Program-made: the position numbers and the translations under genes
Shown: positions 52,149 to 61,493 of the stretch, piece after piece
Numbering within the stretch: position 1 is the first letter of the stretch
Layout of the letters: each line of letters begins with the position of its first letter
Notes under the pieces: model-generated
Told to the model about the DNA's origin: nothing
Seen by the model: only the letters and a program-made list of their open reading frames with translations
The model's database searches: none
Assembly (NCBI GenBank): GCA_007745635.1
Contig: CP036272.1
Span: 6,399,697 to 6,463,696, forward strand
Length of the DNA: 64,000 bases
DNA from: Stieleria bergensis
Lineage (GTDB): Bacteria; Planctomycetota; Planctomycetia; Pirellulales; Pirellulaceae
Direction: 5' to 3'

Positions 52149-53453
52149 GTGAACCAGTTTTTCAATGACCGACGGACTCGACGTTCTTTCCTACACGCTG
52201 GTTCAGGAGTGCTTGCCATTCCATTCCTGGAAACACTGGCAAGTGGCGAGAAGGCTGTTTCCAAGCCGCCAACGCGTTCCATTTTTCTCGGCGGTGGATT
52301 TGGCTTTACCAAGGACTCCTTTTATCCTACCCAAGCCGGACGCTTTGCTGACATTGGCTTGACGGACGGCTTGAAACCGCTTGAACGACACCAGAACGAC
52401 ATCACGATGGTGTCCAACCTGACGAATGTCGGCGCGACGAATCCACATGGCGGAAGTGTTTCCTACCTGACGGGAGCAAATGTCGCGGGCACTCCAGGCA
52501 AGCGATTCCATAATTCAATCTCTTGCGATCAAGTCATTGCCCAGCAACTGGGACAGGGCACGCGTTTCCCGTCACTGACACTTTCAGCAAACGAGCCTGA
52601 CGGTGGCTCAAATGCTGGCCATGGGCCTGGTCTCTCTCTTGCTTGGGACGTTGCTGGCAATCCGATCCCTGGCATCTCAAAGCCGATTGATCTGTTCTAC
52701 ACCATCTTTGCGAACCCAAATGATTCTCGCGAAGCACTTGATGCTCGCCTTAAAAAGAAGCAGAGCATCCTGGACGTGGTCCGAACGAATGGGACCGGGA
52801 TGCGGCATTCGCTTAGCAAACATGACCGCGACAAACTTGACGAGTACTTCACGGGCATCCGTCAAGTAGAAACGGGCTTGGAACGTCAAGCCAAATGGGC
52901 TGACACGCCCAAGCCAAGGGCAACCATGGACGCTCCCGATGAAGGGATCACAGGTGAGCAGGCCATTCGCCTCATGTATGACATGATGATCATTGCCTTA
53001 CAAACCGATGCGACGCGCGTGATCACCTATCGTCAACCTGTCGGTTCTTTGCTGACTGGCATGGGGATCAACCTAAAAGCGCATTCCCTGAGCCATTATG
53101 GTTTTTCGCAACCGCGAATCGATGCGTCCCAACAGCGCGACCGCAAGTGTTCAGCACTCTTTGCGCACTTCCTGGACCGCTTGAAGGAAGCTCGCGACAT
53201 GGACGGGAGCCGCTTGTATGACAATTGCATTGTCAGCTATGGCACCAATCTGCGATCGGGGCACGAGTTAAAAAACGTACCGGCGATCCTTTCGGGAGGT
53301 GGCGCAAAACAGATTCCACACGGCAGGCACATCATGCTTCCCAAGGCGGATACTCCACTTGCAAACTATTGGCTGACCTTGATGCAACAAGCTGGCGTCA
53401 AGCAGAACCAATTTAGCCATAGCACTGGCATCATCCCCGAACTGCTTGCCTAG
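52149..53453 (+). CDS. DUF1552 exported protein
   Basis: 434 residues from the GTG at 52149, which places the twin-arginine signal near the N-terminus (MNQFFNDRRTRRSFLHAGSG); an ATG at 52080 would add 23 residues. DUF1552 blocks: RSIFLGGGFGFTKDSFYP, DGLKPLERHQNDITMVSNLT, GGSVSYLTGANV, DQVIAQQLG, RFPSLTLSANEP and RVITYRQPVGSLLTGMG, DNCIVSYGTNLRSGH. DUF1552 proteins always travel with a DUF1592/1588-type c-heme protein, here the next gene 16 bases downstream. The pair is a planctomycete hallmark, exported by Tat. Its biochemical job is unknown, with the heme partner implying redox. Confidence 0.92.
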   Translation: MNQFFNDRRTRRSFLHAGSGVLAIPFLETLASGEKAVSKPPTRSIFLGGGFGFTKDSFYPTQAGRFADIGLTDGLKPLERHQNDITMVSNLTNVGATNPHGGSVSYLTGANVAGTPGKRFHNSISCDQVIAQQLGQGTRFPSLTLSANEPDGGSNAGHGPGLSLAWDVAGNPIPGISKPIDLFYTIFANPNDSREALDARLKKKQSILDVVRTNGTGMRHSLSKHDRDKLDEYFTGIRQVETGLERQAKWADTPKPRATMDAPDEGITGEQAIRLMYDMMIIALQTDATRVITYRQPVGSLLTGMGINLKAHSLSHYGFSQPRIDASQQRDRKCSALFAHFLDRLKEARDMDGSRLYDNCIVSYGTNLRSGHELKNVPAILSGGGAKQIPHGRHIMLPKADTPLANYWLTLMQQAGVKQNQFSHSTGIIPELLA

Positions 53454-53469
53454 CCAATCGAGATCGCTC

Positions 53470-55971
53470 ATGAAGATGCTGCTTCCTGCCGTGACATTCT
53501 TTCTCGCGGCGTTCAGCCAACTCGATGCATTGGCTGCTGACCACGCGTTACCGCATGCACGAAAAAGTCTAGCGCCTTTCCTAAACACCTACTGCGTCAG
53601 CTGCCATGGTGCACAAGAACAGAACGGCCAGGTGCGTTTGGACAACGTGCAATGGCAAATCACCAACAACGATCATGCGCAACGTTGGCAAGATGTATTG
53701 GACCAGCTCAATGGCGGAGACATGCCGCCGGACGATGCCAAGCAACCGAGCAACGACGAACTGAGCCATGCGCTCGATGCCTTGACGGGAGCCGTTCTGG
53801 AAGCTCGTCGCCGACTGACCGACCATGGTGGCGAGGTCACACTGCGGCGACTAAACAAGCGAGAATATAGCAACACCGTCAAACACCTCTTTGGATTTGG
53901 AGTGGCTCCAGATGACATTCCCGACGTGGGTGAAATCACGTCCTTTGACACGGTCGGCTCAGAACAGTTCTTCTCGTCCTCCAACTTTGAAGCCTTCTTG
54001 GAACTCGGCCGCAAAGTTGCCGTTGAATCTTTCCGTTACAACCTCAGCGCCAAGCGGCCTGTGAAAACCGAGCGTACAGAACCCGAGACGCGCCGCACCA
54101 AACAATTGCGTGAAAAGCTTGCCGATCTCGATCGCAAAATGGCGCTCAAGAAAACCGGTGCCAGCTGGAAAGAAATGGGCTTCAAAGATGAAGGCGAAAT
54201 GGAAATCATCTTTCGCCAGTGGGACTCGCGAGCCGAACTGCCACGGCGCTACCTGCAGTACCCGCTGGTGGATTCAGGTGTCTACATTTCCGATGTTGCC
54301 AAGTGGGCAAGTGCCGCGATGCACACCGACATTCGCGGGGAGTACATTGTCCGGATTCACGGTGGCATCAATGGTGACGTCGATCCACTGCGGCGAGTGG
54401 TCCGCATCTGGGACCGTCATTCCATTCGCGGAACCCTGGAACTCTCCGGCACGCCGGCGGCTCCCGAAAGTGTCGAGATGCGAGCCCACCAACAAATGGG
54501 ACGCAGCCATCTGGGCGTCAACATCCGTGAGAACGTTCCCGAATCGACCATCAACTCGATGCGTGGCTACCTGAATAAGCTCCAAGGCAACGGAGATCAA
54601 AGGGATCCCCGAGCTGCTGTGTTCATTGATTGGATTGAACTTGAAGGGCCTTACTATCCCGCTGGGCGACCGGCCTGGGAAGCGATTCTTTATCCCGATG
54701 GAGAAACCGGCAAAAGCCCTTCACCGTACATTTGGAATCCCAACAAGATTCATGAGCTGATTGAGAAGTTTGCGTTCGAAGCGTTCCGGCACCGCCAACC
54801 TGAGCCCGAATACATCGACGGGCTGCATCAAATTTACCAGCAGCATGTTGCCGAGGGAATGAACGCCAAGGATGCGATGGTCGAAGTCATGGCGATTGTC
54901 ATGGCCTCCCCGGCGTTCCTTTATCACCATGAATCCGATCCAAGCACAACCCCCGGTGAACAACTGCCCAATCGCGAGTTAGCCGCGCGGCTATCCTACT
55001 ATCTATGGAGCAGCCCACCGGACAACGAACTTTATGCCGCGGACCTCGGCGACCCAAACGTCTATTCAGCACAAGTCGATCGCCTGCTCGCCGATCCACG
55101 CGCCAATTCATTTCGCGAAGGCTTCGTCAGTCAATGGGCTGAGTTCGACCGCTACGACGCCATCACCATCGACACTCGTAAACTGATCCATTTCAATGAA
55201 GGTCTGCAACGCGATGCCAAACAGGAAGTGATTGAGTTCTTTGGCGCGTTGATAGACGAGAACCTTCCCGTGTCGAACTTGATTGACTCAGATTTCTTGA
55301 TGATCAATTCCGCATTAGCGACACACTATGGGCTGGACCTACCGAACAACAAATCAGCTGCTTTCCAGAGAGTTGCTCTGCCCAAGGATTCACCCCGCGG
55401 TGGACTGATGACGCAGACGGCTTTCCTAATCATGGGTTCCAACGGGGAACGTTCTTCACCGGTGATTCGCGGTGCCTTGGTCATGGAGAAATTGCTTCAT
55501 GACGCGCCAGCACCTCCCCCGCCGAACGTCCCTGAACTCAGCTCGGCATCAAGTGAGCCGATGTCCAATCGCGCGATGGTCAAGCTTCACCAACAGCGCG
55601 CCGTTTGCGCCTCTTGCCATCGCAAAATGGATGCAATCGGCTTTGGACTGGAAAACTTCGACACCATTGGCCGCTGGCGCGACACTGAAACGGTCGGACG
55701 CCAGGACGTCGCAATTGATCCCAGTGGGACATTGCCTTCGGGCGAGGCCTTCGCTGACGTCAGCGAACTGAAGCAGGTCTTGCTCAACCAGCAAGACGCC
55801 TTAGCACGCGAGATGGTTGAGTCCCTGTTGGCGTACGGCCTAGGACGCACCATCGAGTTCTCAGACGGCGACGATGTCGAGGCCATCTTAAAAAAGCTTC
55901 AACCCGCCGATTACCCCATGCGTTCCATCATCCGCGAAGTCGCCCTTAGCGCTCTGTTCCGCTCCAAATAG
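53470..55971 (+). CDS. DUF1592/DUF1588 c-type heme protein (partner of DUF1552)
   Basis: 833 residues from the ATG at 53470; the frame extends eight codons upstream into the previous gene. Signal peptide MKMLLPAVTFFLAAFSQLDA. An N-terminal c-heme site CVSCH lies in YCVSCHGAQEQNGQVRLDNV, followed by GGDMPP (usual Met-type heme ligand) and the DUF1587/1592/1588 blocks: TLRRLNKREYSNTVKHLFG, PNRELAARLSYYLWSSPPDN, FFGALIDENLPVSNLIDSDF, and the second CxxCH in RAVCASCHRKMDAIGFGLEN. The C-terminal DUF1585-like end is LAYGLGRTIEFSDGDDVE. It is expected in the periplasm. A convergent permease gene begins its 3' end three bases later. Confidence 0.93.
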   Translation: MKMLLPAVTFFLAAFSQLDALAADHALPHARKSLAPFLNTYCVSCHGAQEQNGQVRLDNVQWQITNNDHAQRWQDVLDQLNGGDMPPDDAKQPSNDELSHALDALTGAVLEARRRLTDHGGEVTLRRLNKREYSNTVKHLFGFGVAPDDIPDVGEITSFDTVGSEQFFSSSNFEAFLELGRKVAVESFRYNLSAKRPVKTERTEPETRRTKQLREKLADLDRKMALKKTGASWKEMGFKDEGEMEIIFRQWDSRAELPRRYLQYPLVDSGVYISDVAKWASAAMHTDIRGEYIVRIHGGINGDVDPLRRVVRIWDRHSIRGTLELSGTPAAPESVEMRAHQQMGRSHLGVNIRENVPESTINSMRGYLNKLQGNGDQRDPRAAVFIDWIELEGPYYPAGRPAWEAILYPDGETGKSPSPYIWNPNKIHELIEKFAFEAFRHRQPEPEYIDGLHQIYQQHVAEGMNAKDAMVEVMAIVMASPAFLYHHESDPSTTPGEQLPNRELAARLSYYLWSSPPDNELYAADLGDPNVYSAQVDRLLADPRANSFREGFVSQWAEFDRYDAITIDTRKLIHFNEGLQRDAKQEVIEFFGALIDENLPVSNLIDSDFLMINSALATHYGLDLPNNKSAAFQRVALPKDSPRGGLMTQTAFLIMGSNGERSSPVIRGALVMEKLLHDAPAPPPPNVPELSSASSEPMSNRAMVKLHQQRAVCASCHRKMDAIGFGLENFDTIGRWRDTETVGRQDVAIDPSGTLPSGEAFADVSELKQVLLNQQDALAREMVESLLAYGLGRTIEFSDGDDVEAILKKLQPADYPMRSIIREVALSALFRSK

Positions 55972-55974
55972 CAC

Positions 55975-57618
55975 CTACAGCGTGGATGTTGAATCTTGGC
56001 CCCTGACACTTGATTCGGGATTGCGATAGGCGTCGATCAATCTTTGTTCGGTGAGCATCAGCTCCGTTGCGATCTGAGTTGCTCGCTCCCTGTCCGGATG
56101 TTCCTCTTCGATCTCGTGTTCTAAAAGGTCAATCTTGGAACGCAAAAGATAGCCTTGCATGCGCTGATACGGGGTCAGGTGGCCACGACGAATGATTGCC
56201 CCGACCTCCATCCGGCGAGACCATTGGTCCCAACGTGGCAACCAAAATTCAGCGTCTGCATCGTGAGCCGTCATCACGCCAGAAATGGCATCACTGCGAA
56301 TGTAACGAATCTCTTTGATACACTCATCGGGCGAAGGATAAAAGGCAAAGCACATCGTAATGCTCAATGCAATGATACCGGCAATCAGTGTCCCACCGAC
56401 TGTCTGTGGGCTGACATTGCGATCAAACCCCGGTTTACCAGCAACGGGCTCACTAGGCTGAAACCCATCGCCCAGCTTTGCCGGTAACGACGTACTGGTG
56501 CCACCGAAAAAGGCTTCATCCCAGCCCAGCACGCGACAGACTGCGCCAACGAGCAAGAGCCATGCCAGCAGCCCCAGACTAATCATCGCGCTAACCTGCA
56601 ACGTCTCAGCAAGCTTGCGTTGCACAAAGTCAACGGTGGTCGAATCGACCGTGAGGATCGGGTTGGAGTAGCCGTCAAACGCATGCGTATGCCCGGCCGG
56701 CTGAACGCCTACAGGCACCAAGGGCCGATTGATTACATAAGCAATTGAAACCACGATCAGCATCAAGCAAGAGAACCAGATTCCAACACTTCGCAAACCA
56801 AAACTCTTGGCCATCCAAGCTAACGTGCCCAAGTTCATCCCAGCGCCGATGACCAGCAAGATGAATGCGGCGCCGGGCGAATTGACATGCTGAAACATCA
56901 TCCCTAACTGGCCCATCGCCAGCATCGGAGTCGCATAGACAGGCACTGCGACCAACGCCATCCGCGCTGGAGCCCACCAATCGTCCCGTTCCATCGCGGT
57001 CCCCAATGAACCGAAAGGCAAAATGGCCGAAAGCAGCACCATCCCACTCACAGCAATCAGGCTCCAAAGCCCCACGGGGCCACACAACTGCCGGCAAACG
57101 TAGACGACCACCAACAGCAAACGCCGCATCCCGATCACAGCATCGGACGTATCACTCGCATCGGCCTGAGCATCGGAATCCACGCTGGAACGTTCTGCAA
57201 GTGAATCCCAAATCGCGCCCACCACGGTCACAACAAACAGCGACCCCAGCGCAAACAGAACAATCACGTAGGGTCGTGAAAGCGTCAGCCCATACAACAG
57301 GGACATGGGGTTGAACAGCGGTGCCGACAAGGCGAACGCAGACATTGCCCCGACCTTGATCTTTGCGCGCTGCATTTCGATCAAAATTGGCAGCACGCCA
57401 ATACTGCAGACCGGCAGCAGCATCCCCACCAACCAAGATTGTGGTAGCGATCGCAGCGAATCACCACCGAAAAGTTTCCGCGTCCCGGCAGCACCAAGGT
57501 AGTAACGCAAAATCGCTGCGACACCTAACCCAATCAACAGCGTTGGGATAGATGAAATCGTCGCTTCCGCAATCCGAATCGCACCGCCGAAAATCGCTCC
57601 TTGAATCCACTCATTCAT
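55975..57618 (-). CDS. ArsP/DUF318-like membrane permease
   Basis: 547 residues. The permease core has paired conserved loops: GMLLPVCSIGVLPILIEMQR and SAFALSAPLFNPMSLLYGLT in the first half and VAVPVYATPMLAMGQLGMMF with NSPGAAFILLVIGAGMNLGT in the second, as in the DUF318/ArsP superfamily of predicted metal(loid) or organic-arsenic exporters. Eight or more helices are visible, and a cytoplasmic or periplasmic C-terminal tail (about 430-547) holds a charged helix (EIEEEHPDRERATQIATELM). It is the last gene of a minus-strand run, 28 bases after a His-rich lipoprotein. The preferred substrate could be a transition metal, inferred from the neighbour. Confidence 0.8.
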   Translation of the reverse strand: MNEWIQGAIFGGAIRIAEATISSIPTLLIGLGVAAILRYYLGAAGTRKLFGGDSLRSLPQSWLVGMLLPVCSIGVLPILIEMQRAKIKVGAMSAFALSAPLFNPMSLLYGLTLSRPYVIVLFALGSLFVVTVVGAIWDSLAERSSVDSDAQADASDTSDAVIGMRRLLLVVVYVCRQLCGPVGLWSLIAVSGMVLLSAILPFGSLGTAMERDDWWAPARMALVAVPVYATPMLAMGQLGMMFQHVNSPGAAFILLVIGAGMNLGTLAWMAKSFGLRSVGIWFSCLMLIVVSIAYVINRPLVPVGVQPAGHTHAFDGYSNPILTVDSTTVDFVQRKLAETLQVSAMISLGLLAWLLLVGAVCRVLGWDEAFFGGTSTSLPAKLGDGFQPSEPVAGKPGFDRNVSPQTVGGTLIAGIIALSITMCFAFYPSPDECIKEIRYIRSDAISGVMTAHDADAEFWLPRWDQWSRRMEVGAIIRRGHLTPYQRMQGYLLRSKIDLLEHEIEEEHPDRERATQIATELMLTEQRLIDAYRNPESSVRGQDSTSTL

Positions 57619-57646
57619 CGATACACCTCAAACGATAGGGGTTGTG

Positions 57647-58210
57647 TCAGTGATCATCATGCTCGTCGTGCCCATGCTCGTCGTGATGGTGATGACCGTG
57701 ATCCTCATGGTTGTGGGGCAAGAACCGATCGATCTGCTTGTCGGGCTCCAGCGTCTCCCATGCGTCTTCAGACAACTGGCATAGCTGGGAAACTTGCTTC
57801 TGTCGCTCGACTCCCCACGACCCCGGCCCCGATTGGATCGATTGAACGATCGCCTCACTCAGTTGATGAATGGGAATCCAATGCTTCTCTGCCAGATCGG
57901 TGTCGGCAGCATACTCGGGGGTTAGCGCGATTAACTTGGCTAACATTGCTTTGTCTTCGTCGCTAGCGGTTTGCTGATGAATCTCTTTCAGCAGCGTGCG
58001 CATTTTCTGTGACAACTCAATCAGTGATTCAGGACGGTCGTCCAAGTCGACCGATTCAGTGGTCAGTACAACGGACGAGGAACCTTGACCGCACCCGGTG
58101 AAGCACAACGGCAGGGACGCGATCAGCACGAACACCAAACGCTGCCACGCCTTGACTGGGAAACACAGACAACTGTGACCTCTGCTGACCGCAGGACCCA
58201 TCGTTTTCAT
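57647..58210 (-). CDS. Lipoprotein with His-rich metal-binding tail
   Basis: 187 residues. A long N-terminus leads into LVFVLIASLPLCFTGC, a lipobox with Cys at about 41, so it is probably a lipoprotein. The middle is helical (PESLIELSQKMRTLLKEIHQ ... VERQKQVSQLCQLSEDAWET). The last 24 residues are extreme: PHNHEDHGHHHHDEHGHDEH with DDH, a strong metal-binding tail. It lies 28 bases upstream of the permease and 29 bases downstream of MoxR. It may capture Zn, Ni or Cu outside the membrane and hand it to, or take it from, the permease. The start could be three codons later. Confidence 0.8.
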   Translation of the reverse strand: MKTMGPAVSRGHSCLCFPVKAWQRLVFVLIASLPLCFTGCGQGSSSVVLTTESVDLDDRPESLIELSQKMRTLLKEIHQQTASDEDKAMLAKLIALTPEYAADTDLAEKHWIPIHQLSEAIVQSIQSGPGSWGVERQKQVSQLCQLSEDAWETLEPDKQIDRFLPHNHEDHGHHHHDEHGHDEHDDH

Positions 58211-58239
58211 AAGTCAAACCAACTGGAAAAGAAGAGAAG

Positions 58240-59193
58240 CTATTTATATTCCGGTGCGGCAACAGACTGAATCACTCGTTCAATCGCAGCATTCAGATCG
58301 TCATGATGCACTTGAAGACGGACGCTCAGCACGGGATAGGCGACCTTGACGACATCACTCGGCGTCACAAAATCCCTGCCTTGCAAATGAGCCCAAGCCT
58401 GAGCCATTCGTTGCCAGTGCAACATGCCACGCGGACTAACGCCCAAGGCGATCCCCGAATCATTCCGAGTCGCGTCGACCAGATCCACGATGTACTCTCG
58501 CAGACGCGGATGCACCGTTAGATTGGCAACTTGGCGTTGATGCTGAATCAATGCCTGCTTGCTAAACACGTTGTCCGGGCTCGGTTGATCGCCCAACGTG
58601 CCAACTGCGGACTCCAAAATTTTGATTTGCGCACTGCGGTCGGGGTAACCGATCTGGAGCTTGATGGCAAAACGGTCTAACTGAGCCTCTGGCAACGGAT
58701 AGGCACCATGCGAATCAATGGGATTTTGTGTGGCAATGACCATGAACGTTTCCGACAATTGATACTCAACGGCATCAATCGTCACCTGACGCTCGGCCAT
58801 CGCCTCCAGCAAGGCGCTTTGCGTTCGCGGTGTGGTTCGGTTCAATTCATCGGCCAACAAGATGTCAGAGAAGACTGGGCCCGAGTGAAACTCAAACTCA
58901 CGCGTTTTCTGATTGAACAAATTGAATCCAGTCACGTCGGCTGGCAATAAGTCAGGTGTGCACTGAATCCGCGCCAGTTCACCACCCAAAAAACCGGCCA
59001 ACGCTTTAGCGAGCGAGGTTTTCCCGGTCCCCGGCAGATCGTCAAGCAGCAAGTGCCCTCGGGCCAACAAACAAGCAAGTACAAACTCAATCTGTTCGTC
59101 CTTGCCATAGAGCACTTGATTCAAGCTCTTGCGGAGCGTCACAAGTGGAGCATGATCAACGGTTTGCTCGGGCTCGTTAACTAACGTCGTCAT
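58240..59193 (-). CDS. MoxR-type AAA+ ATPase
   Basis: 317 residues. Walker A HLLLDDLPGTGKTSLAKALA near residue 60, Walker B ILLADELNRTTPRTQSALLE near 112, sensor 1 VIATQNPIDSHGAYPLPEAQ and arginine finger region LDRFAIKL. The C-terminal lid has LGVSPRGMLHWQRMAQAWAH and FVTPSDVVKVAYPVLSVRL. MoxR proteins act as chaperones on partners with VWA or DUF58 domains. The ATG overlaps the TgpA-like stop by four bases, and DUF58 lies one gene upstream. Confidence 0.93.
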   Translation of the reverse strand: MTTLVNEPEQTVDHAPLVTLRKSLNQVLYGKDEQIEFVLACLLARGHLLLDDLPGTGKTSLAKALAGFLGGELARIQCTPDLLPADVTGFNLFNQKTREFEFHSGPVFSDILLADELNRTTPRTQSALLEAMAERQVTIDAVEYQLSETFMVIATQNPIDSHGAYPLPEAQLDRFAIKLQIGYPDRSAQIKILESAVGTLGDQPSPDNVFSKQALIQHQRQVANLTVHPRLREYIVDLVDATRNDSGIALGVSPRGMLHWQRMAQAWAHLQGRDFVTPSDVVKVAYPVLSVRLQVHHDDLNAAIERVIQSVAAPEYK

Positions 59194-61493
59194 TGTGTTA
59201 CCTCAGTGAAGTGCAGGGCGAGTCGATTTGCAGAAAACGTACGCACCAGATCTCGCAGCACCTGACGCTGGGATGCCTGCATGTCATGGTGACTGGAGGC
59301 GTTCCCGAAACAGATCCGATCTGCCAGATCGCAGAAGGATCGAAGAATTTCTTGATGTCCTTGTTCAACCGTTGAATCGTTGCCAGTCATCATCAGCAAC
59401 CAGTCGCGTGTCGGCTGACCTGCCGGCCGTGACTTACCAATCAGCCAAGCCCTGGTTTCAATGATTCGCACCGCGAGTCGCAAGCGAGCCTGCGCTGGCA
59501 ACCAGGACGAAAGCCACCAGACCAACATCAACGCCCATTCCAGCCAAATCAGCCTCAACCGCCACATTAAAAACAAGCTGAGCACGCCACCGAGCATCAA
59601 CGGCCAATTTGCCGCGGCGTATCGCTTTGAACGCAACCAGAGCGAAGGCGAGTAAACCGGTGGCAAGTAACCGGGACTGGGCTCAATTTCGAACCAGTGC
59701 TGATCGTCCAACTTGACCTCTGCCCAGACATGCACATCTCTTGGCATCACGTTGCTGTGGGAGGCGCCAAGATCAAACGCAGAGGGCCGCACATAGAATC
59801 CAGTGACCAACCGTGACTCCAGTCCAATCTCGCGTGCCATCAAGGCAGCAGTGGTTGCGAACAAGTGTTGCCCACCGCGTTTGGTGCGCAAAAACGTTTC
59901 GATTGGAAACTCCGTCTGCGAATCGGTCAGCCTTAACTCACCCTCGCCCAAGTCGACGGTGGAATCAAGTTCGAATTCCGCCCGCAGATGATTGACAATC
60001 GACTGAAGTTGTTGGTATTTGTTACCCGTTTCGTTCGTCCACTGCTGGCAGAGCTTTTTTAACTCGGTTGGTCGCCATCTCTCTTGCGTCGCCAGCGAGC
60101 AGTTTTCCTGCAATCGATCCAGCAGTTCGTCTTCCATCAGCTTGCGTGATGCTGAATGCACGATCGTTAACGCTGGAACGGCAACGCGATCGGGCATCAA
60201 GAACGAACCATCTTGATCGATCGCAAAAAAGTCACCTCGAATAACCTCTTTAATGTGCACGCCGCTGGTCATCATCGGCAAAGGGATCCGCTGGGACTTC
60301 AGTCCGATCACCTTCGTTCGTCCAACCGCGATCTCGTTTGCAGCGCCGTCAAAGAATTCCCTGGACGTCGCTGGATCGAAGAACCACGTCTGCTGACGTT
60401 CCTGGCCTGAAATCACAGGCAGCATTTTTTCAACAGCGAGTTCTGCTTGATTCGTCCAATCAACACCATCAAAGGTGTCATAGCGATTCATTGCTAGCCG
60501 AATGCCGGTCGGTCCCTCCCATTGGATCGCCGCTTTGCTGCGAACATCGTCAAGATGCGAGTGTCGCTCTGGCGGTGCACGATCGGTACTGAATGAACTT
60601 CCGCCTTGCTCACTTTTCGATGTTCTGCCATGGGCCTCTTGAACGTTCAGTGACAACATTCCTTGACGACGTTCCCAGACGCCGCGTTTTTTGGGCTGTC
60701 CGACCGAATCGCTAAACATGTCAAACAGCGTTGACTCCGTCGACTCGAGGAAAAACTCGCTGTCCACCGCCCCAAAGGAATCCGCTTGTTGCTGAGCAGC
60801 GATGGCGGCGTCACCGCTGCCAATGCCATGACGAGCCCCAGGGTCTGACCACTGCGATCCACCGCTGGTAGGCATGAACCCGAACCCAAAGGGGGACGCT
60901 TCACCCAATCGACCTCTCACGGCCCACGTTCCCAAGACCACCAAGCCAACCGCACCAGCGACCATCAACGGTCGGAACTTCATCGTGTGCTGCACCGAAT
61001 TGACTTCACAGGTCGAAAATCGCTCCCAGTGATTGGCAATCAGGTGCCACAGACAAAGCGTGATCCAACCAATGCCAATCAATAACGCATACGGGGCGTC
61101 AGAGATAAACACGGTGAACAAGGTCAAGAAGCCAGACACGACCAATGAAATCGACCGGAGCCGTAAACTTCCCACCGACATCACCAGGCCTGCGCAGCCA
61201 AAACTGGTCATCGCCGCCATCTCTGTTGCAATCGCATTGCTCATGCTTCGCGTGACAACGTACATGATCATCGGTAAAGCGACGACGAATGCCATGCAAG
61301 CGATGGAAGCTCGATGGCGGTCAAAAGATCGAAGACGCAGTCCGATGGAAAACGCAATGCCGATCAATGCGCACTCGACACAAAACGTCGGCGTCGACTC
61401 GATGGGATAGCGTATCGTCCCAACCGCAAACCAGGCGATCAACGCCAATGCGATTGCTTCACCGACCGCACGTTTAAGCAGCAGCTTGGACAT
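59190..61493 (-). CDS. TgpA-like transmembrane transglutaminase homologue lacking the catalytic Cys
   Basis: 767 residues from the ATG at 61493 (MSKLLLKRAVGEAIALALIA); the frame to 61523 adds ten residues. There are about seven N-terminal helices, a large soluble domain (about 200-630), and a C-terminal helix pair with a tail. In the transglutaminase core the usual GxCEYFA is FLRTKRGGQHLFATTAALMA, so Cys is replaced by Gln. The His is kept (RDVHVWAEVKLDD), and the Asp of DPT is Glu (WFEIEPSPGY). It therefore should not work as a Cys transglutaminase. The gene overlaps DUF58 by 20 bases and MoxR by four, the standard MoxR-DUF58-TgpA order. Confidence 0.87.
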   Translation of the reverse strand: MSKLLLKRAVGEAIALALIAWFAVGTIRYPIESTPTFCVECALIGIAFSIGLRLRSFDRHRASIACMAFVVALPMIMYVVTRSMSNAIATEMAAMTSFGCAGLVMSVGSLRLRSISLVVSGFLTLFTVFISDAPYALLIGIGWITLCLWHLIANHWERFSTCEVNSVQHTMKFRPLMVAGAVGLVVLGTWAVRGRLGEASPFGFGFMPTSGGSQWSDPGARHGIGSGDAAIAAQQQADSFGAVDSEFFLESTESTLFDMFSDSVGQPKKRGVWERRQGMLSLNVQEAHGRTSKSEQGGSSFSTDRAPPERHSHLDDVRSKAAIQWEGPTGIRLAMNRYDTFDGVDWTNQAELAVEKMLPVISGQERQQTWFFDPATSREFFDGAANEIAVGRTKVIGLKSQRIPLPMMTSGVHIKEVIRGDFFAIDQDGSFLMPDRVAVPALTIVHSASRKLMEDELLDRLQENCSLATQERWRPTELKKLCQQWTNETGNKYQQLQSIVNHLRAEFELDSTVDLGEGELRLTDSQTEFPIETFLRTKRGGQHLFATTAALMAREIGLESRLVTGFYVRPSAFDLGASHSNVMPRDVHVWAEVKLDDQHWFEIEPSPGYLPPVYSPSLWLRSKRYAAANWPLMLGGVLSLFLMWRLRLIWLEWALMLVWWLSSWLPAQARLRLAVRIIETRAWLIGKSRPAGQPTRDWLLMMTGNDSTVEQGHQEILRSFCDLADRICFGNASSHHDMQASQRQVLRDLVRTFSANRLALHFTEVTQ

